Positions 50,638-59,041 of a stretch of DNA of 64,000 nucleotides are shown here, in pieces. Source of the DNA: Streptomyces sp. CB01201 (GTDB lineage: Bacteria > Actinomycetota > Actinomycetes > Streptomycetales > Streptomycetaceae); assembly GCF_002803085.1 (NCBI RefSeq), contig NZ_NNBJ01000018.1, positions 34,694-98,693 of the forward strand. The letters are read 5' to 3'. Under the pieces are notes generated by a model. It did not search any database. It saw only the letters and a list, made by a program, of their open reading frames with translations, and had not been told where the DNA came from. The number at the start of each line of letters is the position of its first letter. Position 1 is the stretch's first letter. Position numbers and translations under genes: made by a program.

Positions 50638-52068
50638 TCACGCCCCCCGAACCCGCCCCGCGACGAACGCCCCCACCCCCGCCACCACCCCCATCGGCAG
50701 GAACACCACAGCGAACGCCCCGGGATGCGGCGCAGCCGCCACCGCACCCCCGCCCAGCGCCGCGAACCCCGCCCCGCCCGCCGCGAGCAGCAGCACGTTG
50801 GACAGCCCGTCCGAGATCTGGAGGGCGGCCGAGTTGGCCCCCGCCTCGTGCGGAGCCGAGAGCTTCAGGAGCAGCACGCTCGTCGAAGCGATGACCATGC
50901 CCATGCCGAAACAGCCCACGCCCCAGGCCACGCCGACCACCCACACCGGCACCGCCTCGAACAGCACGCTCGGCGCGGCCACGATCGCGAGGGCGACCAG
51001 GACCATCCCGACCACCATCAGCCGCTCCCGGTGCGCCTCCATCCGCGGCCGGGCCTGGACGTACGAACCCAGCGCCCACGTGCCCCCGCCGACGGCCAGC
51101 GAGAGCCCGGCCATCGTGGGGCTCAGGCCCCGCTGGGTGACGAGCATCAGCGGCACGAACGACTCCGCCGCGATGAAGGATCCCGCCGCGAGCCCGCGCA
51201 GCAGCACCACGGCCGGCAACCCGCGCGCCGCCCGCCATGTGCCGTGCGGCAGCAGGGCCCGCCGCCCCGTCACGGCCGGCCCGAGCAGGGCCGCCCCCGC
51301 CGCGAACGGCAGCAACGACAGCCACCTCAGCTCCTGCCCCGCGTACTGCATCAGCCCCGCGCCGACCGAGATCGCGAGCGCCAGCCCGATCCGGCGCCGT
51401 TCGAACGGCTCGGGCGGGGCCGACGGATCGGCGGGCCCCGAAGCCATCCGCCGCGTCGCGGGCAGTGCGAGCGCCAGCGGGAACACCACGAGCGCCGGGA
51501 TGCCGATGAACACCCAACGCCAGCCCAGCTGTTCGGTGACCGTCCCTGCCACCAGCGGCCCGACCACCGAGGGCACCACCCACCCCGCCGCGAACGCCGC
51601 CATGATCGTCGGCTGGAGGCGCGCGGGATAGGCCCGGCCTATGACCACGTACAGCGCGACGATCACGAGCCCGCCGCCGAGCCCCTGCACGGCCCGGCCC
51701 GCGATGAACGTCCACATGTTCAGCGCCGTCCCGGACAGCAGCAGCCCCGCCGCGAACCCCGACATACCGACGGCCAGCGCCCCGAGCGGCCCGCGCCGGT
51801 CGGCCCACTGCCCCGCGACGACCATGCCGAACAGGCTCGTCGTGAAGTACGCGGAGAAGGCGAAGGCGTACAGCGAGACCCCGTCGAGCTCGCGCGCCGC
51901 GACGGGCATCGCGGTGCCGACGGCCGTCGCCTCGAAGGCGATGAGCAGCACGACGGTGATGATCCCGAAGCTCAGCGCACGATGCTCCCGCCCCAGAATC
52001 CCGCCCTCACCGACGCCCTCCGAGGGGAGGTCGGCGAGGCGGGCATCGGACGGTTCAAGGGCGCTCAT
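50638..52068 (-). CDS. MFS exporter, DHA-like
   Basis: 476 residues, with about twelve to fourteen transmembrane helices after a 25-residue soluble N-terminus. MFS signs: GMVVAGQWADRRGPLGALAV, IAGRAVQGLGGGLVIVALYV, and GWVVPSVVGPLVAGTVTEQL (motif-C-like, typical of drug/H+ antiporters). Exported compound unknown. Upstream is tRNA-Cys on the other strand; downstream is the repeat-rich gap. No regulator is adjacent. Confidence 0.87.
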   Translation of the reverse strand: MSALEPSDARLADLPSEGVGEGGILGREHRALSFGIITVVLLIAFEATAVGTAMPVAARELDGVSLYAFAFSAYFTTSLFGMVVAGQWADRRGPLGALAVGMSGFAAGLLLSGTALNMWTFIAGRAVQGLGGGLVIVALYVVIGRAYPARLQPTIMAAFAAGWVVPSVVGPLVAGTVTEQLGWRWVFIGIPALVVFPLALALPATRRMASGPADPSAPPEPFERRRIGLALAISVGAGLMQYAGQELRWLSLLPFAAGAALLGPAVTGRRALLPHGTWRAARGLPAVVLLRGLAAGSFIAAESFVPLMLVTQRGLSPTMAGLSLAVGGGTWALGSYVQARPRMEAHRERLMVVGMVLVALAIVAAPSVLFEAVPVWVVGVAWGVGCFGMGMVIASTSVLLLKLSAPHEAGANSAALQISDGLSNVLLLAAGGAGFAALGGGAVAAAPHPGAFAVVFLPMGVVAGVGAFVAGRVRGA

Positions 52069-52250
52069 CCGCTCAGAGTAAGAGGCGTCCTACGGTCTGA
52101 CCCCTGTCAAAGGACGGGACTCCGGCTACGCCGATGGTCGTAGTCCCCACGCCCCTCGTGAACGCAACATGGCAGCCGCATTGCAACCCGCCCGCCCCTC
52201 TTCCCCTCCCCCACCCCGCCCTCTACGTTCGTACCAACGCACCAGCACAC

Positions 52251-52325
52251 GGCCGTGTGCCCGAGTGGTTCAGGGGCTCGCCTGCAAAGCGAGTTACGTG
52301 GGTTCGATTCCCGCCACGGCCTCCA
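52251..52325 (+). tRNA. tRNA-Cys (GCA)
   Basis: Cloverleaf: acceptor GGCCGTG/CACGGCC, anticodon stem CTCGC/GCGAG with loop CTGCAAA (anticodon GCA), T arm GTGGG-TTCGATT-CCCGC. Discriminator U73, the strongest tRNA-Cys identity element, is present, and CCA is encoded (52323-52325). Confidence 0.97.
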
Positions 52326-52331
52326 CATTCC

Positions 52332-52889
52332 TTATGTATTCGCGCACTTGAGCTTCTGCTTCGCGAACTGGACGTACTGCTTGAGCAGGCCGGTCAGGAC
52401 CTCTCGGGTGCGTGGCGTGTCCGGGGCCCGGTCGGTCGTGAGTTCCAGCTCGACGTACTTCTGCGACGGCGGCAGCGCGGGGCCCCTCGGCAGGTCCGGA
52501 CGCTCGCACAGGAAGACCGTTCCCGCGCCCCCGCTCCAGACGTGGCCCTCGTCACCGGCCTGGACGGGAATTCCGTGCTTCTGCACGTAGCGGTTCCATT
52601 CGGTGCCCTTGCCGCTGTTCCTTCGTACGGCTTGAACGACCAGGGCAGCGTGGTCGTCCACGAACAGCGAGCAATACGTGTCGCCCTGCTTCTCGAACAC
52701 GTCGAAGGGAAGCTCATTCCGTTGATGGGCCGACTCACCTTTCGGGAGGAGCGGCACGACGGAACTGCCGCTGAACGCACCCCAGCACAGACTCTTGGGA
52801 ATGCTCGGCACGGACGGCTTTTGCGAGCAGCCGCACAACAACAGCACGATCCCAGCGGCGACGGTCCGCCGAGTACCGGCACGTATCAC
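52332..52889 (-). CDS. Lipoprotein of the WXG100-like operon
   Basis: 185 residues. Signal peptide with lipobox LCGC (Cys21). The mature part contains LCWGAFSGSSVVPLLPKGES, NELPFDVFEKQGDTYCSLFV and FLCERPDLPRGPALPPSQKY, with four Cys suggesting two disulphides. No family recognised. ATG 52889 overlaps the stop of the 770-residue protein (ATGA), so it is translated with it and probably works with it at the cell surface. It lies 6 bp from the 3' end of tRNA-Cys. Confidence 0.82.
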   Translation of the reverse strand: MIRAGTRRTVAAGIVLLLCGCSQKPSVPSIPKSLCWGAFSGSSVVPLLPKGESAHQRNELPFDVFEKQGDTYCSLFVDDHAALVVQAVRRNSGKGTEWNRYVQKHGIPVQAGDEGHVWSGGAGTVFLCERPDLPRGPALPPSQKYVELELTTDRAPDTPRTREVLTGLLKQYVQFAKQKLKCANT

Positions 52890-55198
52890 TCTCCACCGCC
52901 CTGGGGCGTAATGGCCCTGGTGGCACTACGCCCGGCGGAGTAGGCGCCGGCAATGCTGGTGGATGCCGTTCCCTCGAACTCCCTGACGTCCCGCTCCTCC
53001 AGGCCCGCGCTGATCCCCGCGCTGCGCACAGCATTCGCGGCGGACTGCTTGGCATTCGACTCAGCCTTCGTGTAGGCGGCACCGGCTTCCTGGCTGGCCT
53101 TGTCCGAGGAGTTCTCCTTGCCTTCATCCACCAAGCGTTCGGAGATGTCCTCCTTGAGCCAGCCGACCGCGTCACCTCCGACAGGTAGCAACTCGATGTA
53201 CTTGCCGCCCACCGAGTCGATGACCCGATTCACCCACTTGGATTTGTCCTCGACGGCCTTGTTGAAATCCTCGTCGGCGGCGGCCTGCTTCTCATACACG
53301 GCCTCCACCCGCGCTTCCGCCATCATCCCGGCGATCTGGCCGCCCGGGTGCACCGCGTTGCGGACCGCCTCGCCCACGTCGTGGCCGTGGTTCTCGGGGT
53401 GGGCGAAGACATCTCGCACCAGGAGCGTCGTGTAGGCCTGTTGGGCGTTGGTGATCGCGCCATACGCTCCGGGGTCCTGAGCCACAACGCCGAGGAACTG
53501 CCCCACCTGGGCTCTGTTGAACTCCGCGAGCACTCCGAACGGCTTGGCTTGATGTGCGCCGTTCTCCGAGATCGCCTGCAAATCCGGCATGTACTCCGCA
53601 GCCATGTCCCCGAAGTGCCCCGAAAGACCCGCCAGCCTGCCCGGAGTGCCGTCGTCGGCCTCCTTCAGGAGGGACGGGTCCGAGCCGATCTTTTCGACGA
53701 CCTGCTCCATCACGTGGGACATCATCGCCGTGTGCTCCACCGGTGGGGCGTCGGTGCCCGGGGTGCGGCCCGTTACGGCCGCCTCCAGCGCGTTGCCCAG
53801 CGCCGACTGGAACGGGGTCGTGTCGCCGGCGCCCGGCGCCGTGTCGTACCAGTCGTCGGACGGGCTCTTGTCCAGCATGTAGGCGACCATGCCGAGCGAC
53901 GAGGACTGGCCCTCGTCGTCCTTGACCGTCACCGGCCCGTCGTCGGTGGTGACGATGCCGTTGCCGTCGGTGTCCTCGCGCACCGGCTCGTCGAAGAACT
54001 CCGAAGCGACCTGCGGGTTGTTGCTCAACGCCGTCATCAGCCCGGTGAGGGGGTCGAAGCCGCGGCCGCCCTCCCTGTCCAGGTTGAAGGCCCTCGCCGT
54101 GTCGTACGGCATGCCCTGCTGGAACACCTTCGGGTGCTGGTGCTCGAAGCCCACCATGTCGCGGGCGACGGGGAGCAGGAACTCCCTGTCGTACGTGCCG
54201 TGCCGCAGCAGCGCGCCCAGCGCCTGGTAGCCGTACACCCGGGTGGTGACACCGGCGAACCCGCCGACGTCGATCGGCTTGCGGCCGGCCCGCATCAGGG
54301 CGAGCGTCCAGCTCGCGTCGAGGTGGCCCGGGGTGCGCGGGCTTGTGGCGAGGCCGAGCATCGGGCCCAGGTCGTCCTGGATGCGGTGCACGGAGGCGAG
54401 CCGGTCCGCGCCGGCCGGGCCGAGGGCCGTCGCGTCCAGGGACAGCCGGGCGTAGAAGTCCAGGGTGCCTTCCGCGCCCATGCGGCGGTAGAAGGCCGTG
54501 GAGAACGCCGGGTCGCCGCGATGGTCGTCAAGGAGCTCCTGGAGTGCCTTGAGCGCCTCCGGGTTGCGCGCGGTGCCGCCGTCACCCGTGACCTTCCTCG
54601 CCAGGTCCGCCGCCCGCGCGGCCTCCTCGTCGGCGAGGCCGGTGAACTTCGGGGCGCTGAAGTCATGGGCGTCGGTGACGTTCCCCGCCAGCGCGAGGCG
54701 CAGCGCCTCGTCCGCTTCGGCGCACGTCCCGACCGCCGCCCTGACCCGCTGCTGCCAGGCCTCCAACGCGCTGTTCTGCTGCTGGAGCGCCTGCGGATAC
54801 TCGGGGTCGTGGCGGGCCGCCGCGTCGTCCTGGAGCGGATGGCGGGCGGCGACGGTCCCGGACGCGTCGATCACGAAGCCCTTCCTCCCGGCCTCGTCCA
54901 CGATCGCCCGGAGCTCGTCCCTGGCCCTCTTGAACGCCCCGTACCCGTCGAGGAGCACCCCATGGACCCCCGACGCCTCCTTGGCCGCGTCGTCGAACTC
55001 CTTGGCCGTACGGGTGATGAACGCGCGGGTGACGCCCGCGTTCACCCCTGCCCAGGAGGCCCGGTCCGCGTGTGCGCGCATGCCGTCGTGCGCCTCCCGG
55101 GCCAGCTTCGCGAGCCGGGTCGCCGTTTCCGACCAGTCGTCGACCGCCGTCTTCAGCTTGTCCACCGGAGCGTTCAGGACATCCGCGTACGTCAGCAT
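52886..55198 (-). CDS. Large WXG100-like secreted/effector candidate, 770 residues
   Basis: The N-terminal ~110 residues (LNAPVDKLKTAVDDWSETAT then RASWAGVNAGVTRAFITRTA) are a helical hairpin with SWAG as a WXG100-like turn. The long middle is helical, with an EF-hand-like loop DTDGNGIVTTDDG near residues 406-419. The C-terminal region is Ala/Glu-rich helical with no toxin domain that I recognise. It has no signal peptide. Preceded by a 120-residue WXG-like protein and followed by a lipoprotein, it looks like a type VII-associated export module. Start at ATG 55198 (MLTYADV). Confidence 0.8.
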   Translation of the reverse strand: MLTYADVLNAPVDKLKTAVDDWSETATRLAKLAREAHDGMRAHADRASWAGVNAGVTRAFITRTAKEFDDAAKEASGVHGVLLDGYGAFKRARDELRAIVDEAGRKGFVIDASGTVAARHPLQDDAAARHDPEYPQALQQQNSALEAWQQRVRAAVGTCAEADEALRLALAGNVTDAHDFSAPKFTGLADEEAARAADLARKVTGDGGTARNPEALKALQELLDDHRGDPAFSTAFYRRMGAEGTLDFYARLSLDATALGPAGADRLASVHRIQDDLGPMLGLATSPRTPGHLDASWTLALMRAGRKPIDVGGFAGVTTRVYGYQALGALLRHGTYDREFLLPVARDMVGFEHQHPKVFQQGMPYDTARAFNLDREGGRGFDPLTGLMTALSNNPQVASEFFDEPVREDTDGNGIVTTDDGPVTVKDDEGQSSSLGMVAYMLDKSPSDDWYDTAPGAGDTTPFQSALGNALEAAVTGRTPGTDAPPVEHTAMMSHVMEQVVEKIGSDPSLLKEADDGTPGRLAGLSGHFGDMAAEYMPDLQAISENGAHQAKPFGVLAEFNRAQVGQFLGVVAQDPGAYGAITNAQQAYTTLLVRDVFAHPENHGHDVGEAVRNAVHPGGQIAGMMAEARVEAVYEKQAAADEDFNKAVEDKSKWVNRVIDSVGGKYIELLPVGGDAVGWLKEDISERLVDEGKENSSDKASQEAGAAYTKAESNAKQSAANAVRSAGISAGLEERDVREFEGTASTSIAGAYSAGRSATRAITPQGGGE

Positions 55199-55218
55199 GA
55201 ATCCCGTTCCCCCCGCCC

Positions 55219-55581
55219 CTACTTGAGGTATCCGCTGATCACGGAGACGGGGGCCAGCGAGCCGAGGACCGCGGCGTCGTCCTTGGCGTGCTGGGCGACC
55301 GAGTAGTCGAGGTGGTTGGAGATCTGCGCGCAGGCGTCCTTCAGCGTGGCGAACTGGCTCTGCCACCGGTCGTGGACGCGCATCAGCGCGGCCCCGCTGG
55401 AGAAGTTGTCGGCGCTCAGCGCACGCGCCGCCTCGAAGGTGGACTGCCGGGCGTGATCGCCGTCCACCCGCAGGGCGTCGTACAGCTTGTGGGCGTCCCC
55501 GCCGACCACGCCGAGGTCGTCGGTGTGCGCGACCAGGTCCGAACCACCCGGCCCCCGAGTCCCGACTTCTCCTGACGCCAT
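55219..55581 (-). CDS. WXG100-like small protein
   Basis: 120 residues, predicted to be a helical hairpin: LVAHTDDLGVVGGDAHKLYD, then HDRWQSQFATLKDACAQISN with Trp-x-Ser as the WXG-like turn. It contains no signal peptide. Size and fold are those of Esx-type partners. First gene of the operon, with 20 bp to the 770-residue protein. SD is not strong. The gene is opposite in direction to the reductase gene, across a 167-bp region with an inverted repeat. Confidence 0.8.
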   Translation of the reverse strand: MASGEVGTRGPGGSDLVAHTDDLGVVGGDAHKLYDALRVDGDHARQSTFEAARALSADNFSSGAALMRVHDRWQSQFATLKDACAQISNHLDYSVAQHAKDDAAVLGSLAPVSVISGYLK

Positions 55582-55692
55582 CCTCAACTCCCTTGCTCTG
55601 TAAGCCCATTGCCTTTTCTTTGCCGGCAGCATAGGGGATGGGGACTCGCGGTTCCGGTCTCGCCTGCCGACGCGCTCACATCCTGGGCAACC

Positions 55693-55710
55693 ACGCACTT
55701 TTTAGTGCGT
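55693..55710. promoter_or_regulatory. Inverted repeat (operator candidate) upstream of reductase gene
   Basis: ACGCACT-TTTT-AGTGCGT, exact 7-bp arms with a 4-nt centre, 39 bp before the reductase ATG and 112 bp before the WXG operon start. AT-rich centre and position suit a repressor site for one or both promoters. No regulator gene is adjacent. Confidence 0.6.
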
Positions 55711-55748
55711 ACTTGATCATCCGGTGCGCCGCGGCGAGCCTGATCCAC

Positions 55749-56726
55749 ATGGCACAGAAGCAGACGCAGACCCCGACACAGACACCGACACCGACGCAGA
55801 CCCAGATGGCACTGAATGGATCCGAGACGCAGTCACGGCCCGCCGCCACTCCTCTCACCCTCCTCGGCCTCGGGGCCATGGGCACGGCCCTGGCCCGTGC
55901 GTGGATGGCCGCCGGGCATCCGCTCACCGTGTGGAACCGCAGCACCGCCCGCGCCGCGGCGCTCACCTCCGACGGGGCCCGGACCGCCGACAGTGCCGCC
56001 GCCGCCGTGGCCGTCAACTCCCTTGTTGTGGTGTGCCTGTTGGACGACGCCTCGGTGGGCGAGGTGCTCGACGACGTCGATCTGGCCGGCAAGGACGTGG
56101 TCAACCTGACCACCAGCACCCCGGCCCTGGCCCGCGCCCGCGCCGCTTGGGCACGCGAGCGCGGAGCCCGCTATCTGGACGGCGGGATCATGGCCGTACC
56201 GCCGATGATCGGCGTACCGGGAGCGGGCGGCTACGCCTTCTACAGCGGCTCCCCCGAACTGTTCGAGCAGCACCGCGCGACCCTGGCCGTACCGGCCGGC
56301 ACCACCTATGTCGGCGAGGACGACGGCTTCGCCGCGCTGTACGACGTGGCTCTGCTCAGCGCCATGTACGGGATGTTCGCCGGGGCCGCGCACGCCTTCG
56401 CCCTGATCCGCTCGGAGGACATCGACCCCGCCGCGCTGGCCCCGCTGCTCGCCGACTGGTTGAACGCGATGAGCCCGGCGGTGCACCAGACCGCCGAGCA
56501 ACTCAACAGCGGCGACTACACGACCGGCGTCGTGTCGAACCTCGGCATGCAGGCCGGCGGGGTGCCGACCTTCCTCGACACCGCGGAACAGCAGGGCGTC
56601 AGTACCGAACTGCTCGCCCCCTACTTCGCGTTGATGCGCCGACGCCTCGCCGAAGGCAGCCCCGAGGAGGACCTGACCGGCGTGGTCGACCTCCTCGTAC
56701 GTCCTCGGCCGGCGGCCGCCGCCTAG
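55749..56726 (+). CDS. NAD(P)-dependent dehydrogenase, imine-reductase/6PGDH-like
   Basis: About 325 residues. Rossmann domain: TPLTLLGLGAMGTALARAWM AAGHPLTVWNRS, the GxGxMGxAxA pattern with NADPH-type WNRS, then helical C-terminal dimerisation domain (AALYDVALLSAMYGMFAGAA). This is the imine reductase/beta-hydroxyacid dehydrogenase superfamily; substrate unknown. N-terminal ~20 residues are a Thr/Gln/Pro repeat (TQTPTQTPTPTQTQ). Start ATG 55749 chosen; ATG 55806 is an alternative after the repeat. Confidence 0.85.
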   Translation: MAQKQTQTPTQTPTPTQTQMALNGSETQSRPAATPLTLLGLGAMGTALARAWMAAGHPLTVWNRSTARAAALTSDGARTADSAAAAVAVNSLVVVCLLDDASVGEVLDDVDLAGKDVVNLTTSTPALARARAAWARERGARYLDGGIMAVPPMIGVPGAGGYAFYSGSPELFEQHRATLAVPAGTTYVGEDDGFAALYDVALLSAMYGMFAGAAHAFALIRSEDIDPAALAPLLADWLNAMSPAVHQTAEQLNSGDYTTGVVSNLGMQAGGVPTFLDTAEQQGVSTELLAPYFALMRRRLAEGSPEEDLTGVVDLLVRPRPAAAA

Positions 56727-59041
56727 CCCTGCTGGACCACCGCCGCCTGCGGCCGGATGGGGAGGCGGTTGACCGGGCGGCCGGTCGCGGCGCGGACCGC
56801 GGAGGCGATCGCGGCCGGGGAGGTGACGACCGGGACCGCGCTCGCGGCCTTCGCGCCGAAGGGGGCGACCACGTCCCGTTCCTCGACCAGCTTCACGATG
56901 CGGATGTCGGGCGCGTCCAGGGACGTCGGCAGGGCGTAGCCCGTGAGGTCGGGGTGGCGGATCTGGCCGCGTACCGTCCGCAGGTTCTCGGTCAGGGCCG
57001 CGCCGACGCCCTGGGTGACACCGGCCTCGATACGGGCGGCGAGCTGACGGGGGTTCAGGACGCGGCCGACGTCCTGGGCCACGGCGAGTTCCACGACGCG
57101 GACCGAGCCGAGCTCGATGTCGACGTCCACGACCGCCCGGATCGCACAGAACGCCAGGCCGACGAACGCGTCGCCCTGGCCCGCCTCGTCGAGCGGCTCG
57201 GTGGGGTGCGGGCGGCACTGCGCGGTGGCCCAGAGTTCCTTGCCGTCCATGGCCTCGCTGACCGTGGTCGACAGGACGCCGTCGTACGACGTGATCTTGC
57301 CATCGGCGATCTGGAGCAGCTCCGTGGACATGCCGAACTTGTGGGCCAGCGGCTGGAGCAGCTGGGTGCGGACCATCTTGGCGGCGCGCTCGACCGCGCC
57401 GCCGGACACCCAGGTGTGGCGGCCGTGGGTGGCGGGGCCGGCGGGGGGCTGGTCGGTGTCGACGGGCGCCACGTGCACCTCGTCGATGCCCAGGGTCTCC
57501 TGGACGATCTGGCGGGCGAGGGTGGTGAAGCCCTGGCCGGTCTCGACGGCCGCGCAGATGACCGTGGCGACGCCGTCCTGGACCTTCACGGTGGCGGTGG
57601 ACACCTCGTCGGTGCCCTCGGCGCCGAGCATGTGGACCATGCCGAGCGCGTAGCCGACCCCGCGCCGCACCGCGTCCGGCTCGCCCGCGCCCTCAAGGCC
57701 GCCCGGCAGCAGCCAGTCGTCCTCGGGGGCGTCCTTGGGGAGCGTGGGGAGCGGGAAGTCCCGTACGGCACGCAGGAGTTCGGCCACCGGCGCCGGGCAG
57801 GTCACCGTCTGCCCCGTGGGCAGCAGATCGCCCGTCGCGAGCACGTTGCGCATCCGCAGTTCGGCCGGGTCGATCCCCAACTTCCCTGCCAGCTTGTCCA
57901 TTTGGCCCTCGTAGGCCGCGCACACCTGGAGTGCGCCCTCGCCCCGGACGTGTCCGGAGGGCGGGTTGTTGGTGCGCACCGCCCAGCCCTCGACGAAGGC
58001 GTGCGGCACGACGTACGGGCCGCAGGCGAACGCGACGGCGGCGGCCAGGGATTCGGAGGATGCCTCGGCGTAGGCGCCCGCGTCCAGCAGGATCTGCGCC
58101 TCGACCTTGACCAGGCGGCCCTCCGCGTCCGCGTGGTGGCGGTAGCGCAGCAGGGTGGGGTGGCGGTGGGCGTGGCCGAGGAAGGACTCCTCGCGGGTCG
58201 CGGTCAGCTTCACCGGGCAGCCGGTCCTCAACGCCAGCAGCCCCAGCGGGAGTTGGAAGCCGAGGTCCTCGCGGTCGCCGGTCGCGCCGGGCACTCCGGT
58301 GACGACGACCTTGACCCGGTCCGGCTCCAGACCGAAGCAGGCGGCGGCCAGATCGCGGTCGCTGTGCGGGTCGGTGGAGGCGGTGTACAGCTCGACGCCG
58401 CCGTCGGGGCGCGGCACCGCGAGGCCCGCTTCGGCACCGATCGGCGCCGGGTCCTGGCGGCCGATCCGGTACAGGCCCTCGACCACGACCTCGCCGGTCG
58501 CCTCGGGGTCGCCGTACTGGAGCGGGATGTGCCGGATCAAGTTGCCGTCGGGGTGCAGCGGTTCGGCCGCGAACGCCTTCTCCGGGTCGGTGACCGGTTC
58601 GAGCACCTCGTACTCGACGGCGATCGCGGCGGCCGCGAGGCGTGCGGTGTCGGGGTGGTCGGCGGCCACCGCGGCGATGGGCTCGCCCTGGTGGCGTACG
58701 TACTCGGACGCGAAGACCGGACGGTCGGCGATCCGGCGGCCGAACGCGGGGTCCCCCGGCACGTCGGCGTGGGTCACCACGGCCCGTACGCCCGGCATGG
58801 CGACGGCGGCCGCGGTGTCGATGGAGACGATGCGCGCGGACGCGTGCGGGGCGCGCAGCACGGCTGCCCACAGCAGGCCCTCGGCCCACAAATCGGCCGC
58901 GTAGGGGAACGTCCCCTCGGTCTTGGCCCGCGCGTCGCCCGGCGCGAGGGACGCGCCGATCCCGTGCGCGGGCGGCTCCGGCTCCGGCCCCGCCACCGGA
59001 GTGGCGCCTTCGGCCGTCGCGGTGGCTGCGTCGTTGCTCAC
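56723..59041 (-). CDS. Molybdenum hydroxylase, large (Mo-pterin) subunit
   Basis: 772 residues. The catalytic subunit of a xanthine-dehydrogenase-type enzyme: RVVGRADTKAEG-like start (IGASLAPGDARAKTEGTFPY), GVRAVVTHADVPG, the GFQLPLGLLALR region, GHVRGEGALQVCAAYEGQMD for molybdopterin binding, and ETGQGFTTLARQIVQETLGI. The Glu near the C-terminus that activates water is presumed in this class. Operon order FAD, 2Fe-2S, Mo. The stop overlaps the convergent reductase stop by 4 bp. Confidence 0.9.
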   Translation of the reverse strand: MSNDAATATAEGATPVAGPEPEPPAHGIGASLAPGDARAKTEGTFPYAADLWAEGLLWAAVLRAPHASARIVSIDTAAAVAMPGVRAVVTHADVPGDPAFGRRIADRPVFASEYVRHQGEPIAAVAADHPDTARLAAAAIAVEYEVLEPVTDPEKAFAAEPLHPDGNLIRHIPLQYGDPEATGEVVVEGLYRIGRQDPAPIGAEAGLAVPRPDGGVELYTASTDPHSDRDLAAACFGLEPDRVKVVVTGVPGATGDREDLGFQLPLGLLALRTGCPVKLTATREESFLGHAHRHPTLLRYRHHADAEGRLVKVEAQILLDAGAYAEASSESLAAAVAFACGPYVVPHAFVEGWAVRTNNPPSGHVRGEGALQVCAAYEGQMDKLAGKLGIDPAELRMRNVLATGDLLPTGQTVTCPAPVAELLRAVRDFPLPTLPKDAPEDDWLLPGGLEGAGEPDAVRRGVGYALGMVHMLGAEGTDEVSTATVKVQDGVATVICAAVETGQGFTTLARQIVQETLGIDEVHVAPVDTDQPPAGPATHGRHTWVSGGAVERAAKMVRTQLLQPLAHKFGMSTELLQIADGKITSYDGVLSTTVSEAMDGKELWATAQCRPHPTEPLDEAGQGDAFVGLAFCAIRAVVDVDIELGSVRVVELAVAQDVGRVLNPRQLAARIEAGVTQGVGAALTENLRTVRGQIRHPDLTGYALPTSLDAPDIRIVKLVEERDVVAPFGAKAASAVPVVTSPAAIASAVRAATGRPVNRLPIRPQAAVVQQG

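Noticed and set aside
50206..52143. 645-residue plus-strand frame across repeats and the second MFS gene
   Set aside because: Extremely Arg/His/Pro-rich, spans intergenic repeats and the antisense of a clear membrane protein.
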